In this document: positions 6,923 through 11,588 of the stretch, in pieces
Layout of the letters: every line of letters starts with the position of its first letter
Numbering within the stretch: the first letter of the stretch is position 1
Notes under the pieces: model-generated
What the model saw: only the letters and a program-made list of their open reading frames with translations
Database searches by the model: none
What the model was told of the DNA's origin: nothing
Source of the DNA: an uncultured Holophagaceae bacterium
GTDB taxonomy: Bacteria; Acidobacteriota; Holophagae; Holophagales; Holophagaceae
Assembly (NCBI GenBank): GCA_903927605.1
Contig: CAIYNT010000076.1
Location: forward strand, 1 to 11,588
Direction: 5' to 3'
Length of the DNA stretch: 11,588 nucleotides
Made by a program: the position numbers and the translations under genes

Positions 6923-7453
6923 TCAGACCTCGTAGTGGGAGAGAAGGGCGTCCCAGTGTCCCTGGGCCTTGAGGATGCGTTCGGCGACCAGGCGCAGGAC
7001 GCCTTGGCCTCCGCTGATGGGGGTCACCCAGTGGCAGGCCGCCTGCACTTCGGCGACCGCATCGGAAGGGCAACAGGCCAGGCCCACACGCCGGAGCAGA
7101 GGCAGGTCCGGCAGATCATCGCCCAGGTGGGCGATCTGATCACAGGCGAGGTCGTACTTGGCACAGAGCTGGTCGAGCACGGGTCCCTTATCCAGATGGC
7201 CCGCGAAGCAGTCCTCAACAGCCAGATCCCGGGCCCGGTTCGAGGTGGCGTCCGAAGCCAGTCCCGAGATGAAGGCCACCATGATGCCCGAGCGCTGGAG
7301 CCACTTGATGGCCGCGCCGTCCCGCACATGGAAGGCCTTGGTGTGGCCCGGCTCCTTCCCGTAGTGGAGGGCGCCGGTGGTGAGCACTCCGTCGATGTCG
7401 GTGCAGAGCAGGCGGATCTTGGTGGCGCGCAGGTCCAGGTCGTCCACGGGCAT
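6923..7453 (-). CDS. KdsC-like HAD phosphatase (3-deoxy-D-manno-octulosonate 8-phosphate phosphatase family)
   Basis: This 176-residue protein has the features of the KdsC/C0 HAD class without a cap domain. Motif I is CTDIDGVLTTG (17-27), with Asp19 and Asp21. It also has FHVRDG, motif II FISGLAS, the lysine motif HLDKGP, motif IV LGDDLPDLPLL, and the tail SGGQGVLRLVAE. The tail resembles the glycine-rich 'GGxGAVRE' tail that KdsC proteins use to close the active site. KdsC removes the phosphate from KDO-8-phosphate in lipopolysaccharide synthesis. Related HADs act on other sugar phosphates such as N-acylneuraminate-9-phosphate, so the substrate is inferred. No kdsA, kdsB or kdsD is visible nearby. 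The start at 7453 follows a purine-rich AGAGGGAG, although that is very close. An in-frame ATG at 7492 would give 189 residues, nearer E. coli KdsC length, but has no ribosome site. Confidence 0.85.
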   Translation of the reverse strand: MPVDDLDLRATKIRLLCTDIDGVLTTGALHYGKEPGHTKAFHVRDGAAIKWLQRSGIMVAFISGLASDATSNRARDLAVEDCFAGHLDKGPVLDQLCAKYDLACDQIAHLGDDLPDLPLLRRVGLACCPSDAVAEVQAACHWVTPISGGQGVLRLVAERILKAQGHWDALLSHYEV

Positions 7454-7593
7454 CTCCCTCTGCCAGCCTAGCAAATCCAGGTCCCGAGACATGATGGCTG
7501 TCACGAATCCCACAGATAAAGCCAGTCGGATGGAAACTTGGTTGCTGGATGATCCGATGGGTATACAGTTTTCTTGGCCGGTGGAATTCCGGC

Positions 7594-7622
7594 TTGACAA
7601 AAATTAGAACTGAATGAATATA
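7594..7622 (+). promoter_or_regulatory. Candidate sigma-70-type promoter for the arsR/efflux genes
   Basis: A consensus -35 TTGACA (7594-7599) is followed after 17 bases by AATATA (7617-7622). An overlapping alternative is TATAGT at 7619-7624 with a 19-base spacer. The AT-rich stretch stands out from the GC-rich surroundings. A start about 7 bases past the -10 would put the mRNA 5' end near 7629-7631, right at the GGAG ribosome site (7630-7633), so the leader would be only about a dozen bases. Confidence 0.6.
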
Positions 7623-7624
7623 GT
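7609..7624. promoter_or_regulatory. Possible ArsR-type operator (imperfect dyad over the -10)
   Basis: ACTGAATGAATATAGT is an imperfect 16-bp dyad (5 of 8 base pairs symmetric, pattern ACTnnATnnATnnAGT) overlapping the -10 element. ArsR/SmtB repressors commonly bind AT-rich dyads over their own promoters, so this is a reasonable autoregulatory site, but the symmetry is weak. Confidence 0.3.
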
Positions 7625-7641
7625 CGCATGGAGTTAATTCC

Positions 7642-7971
7642 GTGAACCACCAACTCAGCAATCCCATGATCGAAGAAGTCAGCGGCCTCTTCAGCGCCCT
7701 GGGAGATGCCTCCCGGCTGAAGATCCTCCGCTCCCTCCTGGATTCCAAAGAACCCCTCAGCCAGGGGGCCGTCGCCGATGCCGCCGGACTCTCCCAGGCC
7801 AACGCCTCGAAGCACCTGGCGTGCCTGGTGAGGGTCGGCCTCGTGAGCCGTGATCCCGAAGGCAACGCCGTCTATTTCACGCCCGTCATGCCCCTGGTGG
7901 GCGAGCTTTGCGAGCTGGTCTGTGGCCATGTCAGCGACCGCGCCCGGGTGACCTACAAAGCCCTGAAATGA
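7642..7971 (+). CDS. ArsR-family winged-helix transcriptional regulator of the efflux genes
   Basis: This 109-residue protein is typical ArsR/SmtB size. LFSALGDASRLKILRSLL (16-33) is the conserved N-terminal ALGDxxRLxIL motif. The helix-turn-helix spans about 41-64 (AVADAAGLSQANASKHLACL), and the wing is at 67-80 (LVSRDPEGNAVYF). Cysteines are at 61, 90 and 94. The C-terminal pair sits in LCELVCGH, on the dimer helix where several subfamilies place metal or redox ligands. The classical ArsR ELCVCDL motif in the recognition region is absent, so an arsenic-type sensor is unlikely. The start is a GTG with GGAG 8 bases upstream. It is followed by a short hairpin with a T-tract and then the tolC-MFP-RND genes, so it probably represses them until an inducer (metal, thiol-reactive or organic compound, unknown) binds. 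Confidence 0.92.
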   Translation: MNHQLSNPMIEEVSGLFSALGDASRLKILRSLLDSKEPLSQGAVADAAGLSQANASKHLACLVRVGLVSRDPEGNAVYFTPVMPLVGELCELVCGHVSDRARVTYKALK

Positions 7972-7973
7972 AC

Positions 7974-7993
7974 GGGGCCCCGGCCCTTTTTTT
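7974..7993 (+). terminator. Short GC hairpin with T7 tract between arsR and tolC
   Basis: Three bases after the regulator's stop codon comes GGGGCCCCGGCCC (7974-7986), which can fold into a GGGC/GCCC stem with a small loop, plus a possible closing G-T pair. Seven T residues (7987-7993) follow immediately. This is the layout of an intrinsic terminator, but the stem is only 4-5 bp. It may act as a partial terminator that lowers efflux gene expression relative to arsR. The tolC ribosome site begins 5 bases after the T-tract. Confidence 0.55.
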
Positions 7994-8011
7994 GCCTTGG
8001 AGTATTCCTTT

Positions 8012-9325
8012 ATGAACATTAAAAAGTTACAACCGCTGGTCCTGCTTCTGGTTGCCGGGTTGGGGTTGGGCGCGGAGGAACCTCTCACCGTAACTCGGGC
8101 CATCCAGAAGGCCTGGACGGATCAGGCTGGGCTCAAGGCGGGCCAGGCCATGGTGGAGAGCCGCCAGGCCGAAGCTGAAGGCTACCGCGATCTGAGGCTG
8201 CCGACCCTGACGCTGAACGCCCAGGGGGTGCGGACCAACGAGCCAATGATGGCCTTCGGCATCAAGCTGAACGAGGCCCGCATCGGGATGGCGGACTTCA
8301 ATCCCCTCACCCTGAATCACCCGGATCCCATCGGTGCCTATGGCGGCTCCGCAGTGGTCCAGCAGCCTCTTTACACGGGCGGCCGCATCACCGCCGCCCG
8401 CCGGGCCGGCGACTTCATGTTCCAGGCCGAGCAGGCCAGCCAGGAGCGGAGGAAGCAGGAGACGGCCCAGATGGTGGTGGAGGCCTATTTCGGCACGCAG
8501 GTGGCCGAACAGGCCCTGAAGTGGGTGGATGACACGCGCCAGTGGATCCAGGGCATGGAGGATTTCGTGGGGGCCCGGGTGCAGCAGGGGCTCATGCTCG
8601 AATCCGAGCTGCAACGGCTCAAGGCCTTCCATGCCCAGGCGGATGCCCAGAAGGCTGACGTGGTAAAACAGGTGCGTTCCGCGCGTTCGGGCCTGGGCCT
8701 GCTGACCGGCTCCGGGCCCATCGAAGGACCCCTGGCCACACCACTGGAACCTGGCACGCCAACGGCGGCCCGGGGCACGGCGTACCGGGGTGATCTGGTG
8801 GCTGCGGATCTCCAGGCCAAGGCCGCCAGCGAAGGCGCCAAGGCGGCCAAGGGCAATGTGCTGCCCGAGGTGGGACTGGAAGTGGGTGCGGGCACCCTGC
8901 ATCATTCCTGGTCCGACAAGGGGAACTGGACCTGGGCCGCGGTGGGCATGAAGTGGAAGGTGTTCTCCGCGCCCGACCAGGCCAAGGCCAAGGCTGCCCG
9001 GGCCCAGGAGCGGGCCGCCACCGACATGCACACCTTCAAACAACAGCAGGCGGAACACGAGGTCCGCGTGGCCAAGGAAGCCGTCCTCGCGGCCGAATCG
9101 AGGTACGTGGCCGCCAAAGAATCCCTCGCCGCCGCGGAAGAATCGAAGCGGCTGCGTGAGGCCCGCCATCGGGAGGGACTCGCTCCGCTGATTGAGGTGC
9201 TCGACGCCGAAGCCGCCGTCCAAGGCGCCCACACCCTCATCCTGCAGAGTCTGTTTGAACTTCGCGTCAGTCGCGCCAGCCTCGATCTGGCCACCGGCAA
9301 TCCCATCGAAGGAGTGAATCCATGA
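8012..9325 (+). CDS. TolC family outer-membrane efflux protein
   Basis: This 437-residue protein has a signal peptide (MNIKKLQPLVLLLVAGLGLG, cleavage near AEE). The two-fold OEP/TolC layout follows. The N-terminal half has LTVTRAIQKAW, the beta-strand part ending PLYTGGRITAARRAG (typical 'LYTGGRI' motif), and long alpha-helices rich in Ala/Gln/Glu (about 130-225). The second half repeats the pattern, with a strand WTWAAVGMKWKVF and helices ending in EAAVQGAHTLILQSLFELRVSRASLDLATG, the usual TolC C-terminal repeat. It would trimerise to form the outer-membrane and periplasmic tunnel of the pump encoded downstream. The ATG at 8012 has GGAG 9 bases upstream. A TTG at 7997 is in frame but lacks a ribosome site and would spoil the signal peptide. 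Its last bases overlap the adaptor gene (ATGA). Confidence 0.94.
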   Translation: MNIKKLQPLVLLLVAGLGLGAEEPLTVTRAIQKAWTDQAGLKAGQAMVESRQAEAEGYRDLRLPTLTLNAQGVRTNEPMMAFGIKLNEARIGMADFNPLTLNHPDPIGAYGGSAVVQQPLYTGGRITAARRAGDFMFQAEQASQERRKQETAQMVVEAYFGTQVAEQALKWVDDTRQWIQGMEDFVGARVQQGLMLESELQRLKAFHAQADAQKADVVKQVRSARSGLGLLTGSGPIEGPLATPLEPGTPTAARGTAYRGDLVAADLQAKAASEGAKAAKGNVLPEVGLEVGAGTLHHSWSDKGNWTWAAVGMKWKVFSAPDQAKAKAARAQERAATDMHTFKQQQAEHEVRVAKEAVLAAESRYVAAKESLAAAEESKRLREARHREGLAPLIEVLDAEAAVQGAHTLILQSLFELRVSRASLDLATGNPIEGVNP

Positions 9326-10353
9326 AGACTGTCCTTTCCTCTCTGGCCCTGACCGGCGCACTCCTTGGTACCCTCGCCTGCGGCCACAAGGAGGCGCGTC
9401 CCGAAGCGAAGGAGCTGCCCAAAGTCGCCGTCTCCCTGGTGGCCCAGGGTGCGCCCGGGGGCGGCGCCTGGGTGGCTGCCACCCTGCAGTCCACGCGCAC
9501 GGGCATGATGTCCACGCGCATGGCCGCTCAGGTCCGGCGTGTACTGGTCCAGGAGGGCCAGCGCGTAAGCGCCGGCACCTTGCTGATCTCCCTCGGTGAC
9601 GAGGACCTGCAGGGTCAGCTGAAGGCTGCGGAAACCGGCCTTGCCACCGTCGAGGCCTACCACCGCCGCATCCAGGCCCTCCAGGCCCAGAAGGCCAGTA
9701 CCCCCGTTGAACTCGAGCAGGTGGAGGCCCAGGTGGCCCAGGCTCAGGCCGGGGTCACGGCCCTGAAAGCCAACATTGCCTACACCCAGATCCGGGCCCC
9801 CTTTTCTGGCGTGGTGCAGTCCCGCAAGGTCAACGAAGGCGATTTCGTCGGGCCCGGCATGCCCCTCCTGGAGCTGGTGGGTGATGGCGAGCAGGAACTG
9901 GTGGCCACCCTGTCGGAAGACGAAGCCAAGGGCCTGAAGACGGGCAGCAAGGTGGCGTTCGAGTCCGAGGGCGTCGAAGGCCAGGCCCAGGTCACCGGCC
10001 TCGCGCCTGGTGGCGATCCCTACAGCCACAAGGGCACCTTGCGGGCCAAGGTGCTCAAGCCCAAGGGCCTGCGCCAGGGCTCCTTCGCGCGCATTCTGGT
10101 GCCTGGTTTGCCGGCCGCCAAAGGCGTGTCGGTTCCCCGCGGCGCCCTTGTGCAGCGAGGTGAGCTCACCGGTGTGTTCATCGCGAAGGACAACCATGCC
10201 GAACTGCGCTGGCTCTCTCTGGGCGAGGGGGACGGGGCCTACCTGTCGGTCCGCTCAGGCCTGAAGGATGGCGAGAAGGTCATCGACCATCCCGGCGCCC
10301 TCCAGGACGGCCAGCCCATAGAAGTGTCCGGCGGAGTGAACCATGGCAAGTGA
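9322..10353 (+). CDS. RND efflux membrane fusion protein (periplasmic adaptor, probable lipoprotein)
   Basis: This 343-residue adaptor (HlyD/AcrA family) overlaps the tolC gene by 4 bases (ATGA), so the two are translationally coupled. The N-terminus MKTVLSSLALTGALLGTLAC has a signal with Cys20 in a near-lipobox (TLAC), suggesting a lipid anchor. The two lipoyl half-motifs are at about 67-93 (AAQVRRVLVQEGQRVSAGTLLISL) and 155-188 (TQIRAPFSGVVQSRKVNEGDFVGPGMPLLELV). They flank a short coiled-coil hairpin (about 97-150). The beta-barrel domain (about 190-260, GLRQGSFARILVPG) and a membrane-proximal domain (to about 336, with VPRGALVQRGELTGVFI) follow. It would link the RND pump to the TolC channel. 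Residues 1-30 lack other family features, as usual for adaptors. Confidence 0.94.
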   Translation: MKTVLSSLALTGALLGTLACGHKEARPEAKELPKVAVSLVAQGAPGGGAWVAATLQSTRTGMMSTRMAAQVRRVLVQEGQRVSAGTLLISLGDEDLQGQLKAAETGLATVEAYHRRIQALQAQKASTPVELEQVEAQVAQAQAGVTALKANIAYTQIRAPFSGVVQSRKVNEGDFVGPGMPLLELVGDGEQELVATLSEDEAKGLKTGSKVAFESEGVEGQAQVTGLAPGGDPYSHKGTLRAKVLKPKGLRQGSFARILVPGLPAAKGVSVPRGALVQRGELTGVFIAKDNHAELRWLSLGEGDGAYLSVRSGLKDGEKVIDHPGALQDGQPIEVSGGVNHGK

Positions 10354-11588
10354 GTCCCGTCTGGGCCTGGCCGGCAAGCTGGCCAAGGCCTTCCTCCGCA
10401 GCAAGCTGACGCCCCTCATCGTCCTCGCTTCGCTGATGCTGGGCGTCCTCGCGGTCGTGCTCACGCCCCGCGAGGAGGAACCCCAGATCATCGTACCGAT
10501 GGTGGACCTCTACATTCCCTACCCCGGCGCGAGCCCCCGGGAAGTAGAAAGCCAGGTCACCACGCCCATGGAACGGCGCCTCTGGGGCATCCCCGGAGTG
10601 GAGTACCTCTACAGCATGAGCCGGCCCGGCATGGCACTCATCACCGTGCGGTTCAAGGTGAACGAGCCCCAGGAACCGAGCCTGGTGAAGATCTACCAGG
10701 AGCTGGCGGCCAATCCCCAGATCCTGCCGCCCGGGGCCATGAAGCCCATCATCAAGCTGCAGACCATCGATGATGTGCCGTTCCTGGTACTCACGCTGCA
10801 TGGCCAGCAGGACGGCCCCGCGCAGACGCCGGGCCAGCTCCGCAAGGTCGGTGATGTGCTGGCCCGGGAATTGTCCGATGTGCCCAGTACCGCCCAGGTG
10901 AAAGTCATCGGCGGTGCCCGACGCATGGTCCGCATCGAGCCGGATCCGGATCGCCTTCGGGCCATCAACATGTCCATCGGCGAGCTCCAGCCGGCCCTTC
11001 AGGCCGCCGAGGCCCAGCTGCCCGCGGGCGCCCTGGTGGACCACGGGAAGCGCACGGAACTCGAGGCCACCGGCTTCGTGCTCCAGGCCGCAGAGCTGCG
11101 GCGTCTCGTGGTGGGCATCCGGAACATGAAGCCCGTCTACCTGGCAGATGTCGCCCGCGTGGTGGATGCGCCGGAACCCGAACCACCTGCTGTGCTCTTT
11201 GCGGATGCCACCCGGCCCGGGTTCGAGCCCGCCGTGAGCATCACCCTCTCCAAGCGGGCCGGCACCAACGCCACGGCCCTGGCGGAGCAGGTCCTCGCCA
11301 AGGTGGGGGCCCTCCGCGGTAGCCTCATCCCCCGCGATCTGACCGTTACCGTCACCCGCAACTACGGGGAGACCGCCGGCGACAAGTCCAACGAGCTGAT
11401 CGAGCACCTCCTCATCGCGACCCTCAGCGTCATCGCCCTGATCCTGCTGACCATGGGTTGGCGCAGCGCCGTGGTGGTGGGTGTGGCCGTGCCGGTCACG
11501 CTCGCACTCACATTGCTCATCACCTATCTGTTCGGCTACACGCTGAACCGCGTCACGCTGTTCGCGCTCATCTTCTCCATCGGCATCC
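10343..11588 (+). CDS. RND efflux pump permease, N-terminal part (AcrB/HAE1-like), cut by window edge
   Basis: The frame opens at ATG 10343, overlapping the adaptor gene by 11 bases, with GGAG 6 bases upstream. It stays open to the window end (415 codons seen of about 1,000-1,100 expected). TM1 is at about 22-40 (LTPLIVLASLMLGVLAVVL). The periplasmic porter region follows, with REEEPQI, YPGASPREVESQVTTPMERRLWGIPGVEYLYS (60-91) and PQILPPGAMKP. TM2 lies at about 354-371, TM3 at 376-395 and the start of TM4 (LFALIFSIGI) at the edge. The next residues would hold the proton-relay Asp-Asp of HAE1 pumps or the Asp-Glu variant of metal (HME) pumps. Because they are outside the window, metal versus organic substrate cannot be decided. 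The REEEPQI...VP opening and the short adaptor are frequent in the HAE1-like branch. It uses the proton gradient to expel substrates from the periplasm or inner membrane. Confidence 0.95.
   Translation, partial: MASESRLGLAGKLAKAFLRSKLTPLIVLASLMLGVLAVVLTPREEEPQIIVPMVDLYIPYPGASPREVESQVTTPMERRLWGIPGVEYLYSMSRPGMALITVRFKVNEPQEPSLVKIYQELAANPQILPPGAMKPIIKLQTIDDVPFLVLTLHGQQDGPAQTPGQLRKVGDVLARELSDVPSTAQVKVIGGARRMVRIEPDPDRLRAINMSIGELQPALQAAEAQLPAGALVDHGKRTELEATGFVLQAAELRRLVVGIRNMKPVYLADVARVVDAPEPEPPAVLFADATRPGFEPAVSITLSKRAGTNATALAEQVLAKVGALRGSLIPRDLTVTVTRNYGETAGDKSNELIEHLLIATLSVIALILLTMGWRSAVVVGVAVPVTLALTLLITYLFGYTLNRVTLFALIFSIGI

Noticed and set aside
8027..9361. 444-codon minus-strand open frame opposite tolC
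   Set aside because: It is an antisense shadow. The plus strand has a signal peptide, TolC motifs and start/stop coupling to the next gene.
10280..11407. 375-codon minus-strand open frame opposite the RND pump
   Set aside because: It is a shadow of the RND gene, whose frame is open to the window end and has clear homology motifs.

Overview
The window reads as ordinary chromosomal DNA of a Gram-negative bacterium with high GC content. Shine-Dalgarno sites are clear, and it has outer-membrane and periplasmic proteins (beta-barrel, TolC, lipoprotein adaptor), a KdsC-like sugar phosphatase and a secreted S9 peptidase. The style of the proteins suggests Acidobacteriota of the Holophagae/Geothrix kind. 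That is an impression from protein style, not a measured assignment.

Left part (1-2622, all minus strand): the tip of an IS3-family insertion sequence (1-119) with the start of its OrfA lies at the left edge. It interrupts an AMMECR1-domain gene ('AmmeMemoRadiSam system protein A'), of which only about the first 60 codons remain. Upstream is an intact MEMO1-family gene (protein B), then a HAD-type 5'-nucleotidase of the cN-II/HAD-IG family.

Middle (2735-6164): a membrane-anchored endonuclease/exonuclease/phosphatase-family protein and a secreted S9 prolyl-oligopeptidase-type peptidase lie on the plus strand. A 45-residue lysine-rich ORF on the minus strand ends 3 bases from the peptidase stop.

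Right part (6393-11588): a minus-strand pair (KdsC-like HAD phosphatase, then a small outer-membrane beta-barrel protein) diverges from a plus-strand efflux cassette. The cassette is an ArsR-family repressor, a short hairpin with a T-tract, a TolC-type outer-membrane channel, a lipoprotein-like membrane fusion protein, and an RND pump that runs off the right edge. The last three genes overlap (4 and 11 bases), so they form one translational unit for a tripartite pump. The repressor just upstream is its probable regulator.

I found no CRISPR array, tRNA, rRNA or clearly novel system. The most notable points are the IS disruption of the AMMECR1 gene, the small lysine-rich ORF, and the very short leader with a possible attenuator around the arsR gene.
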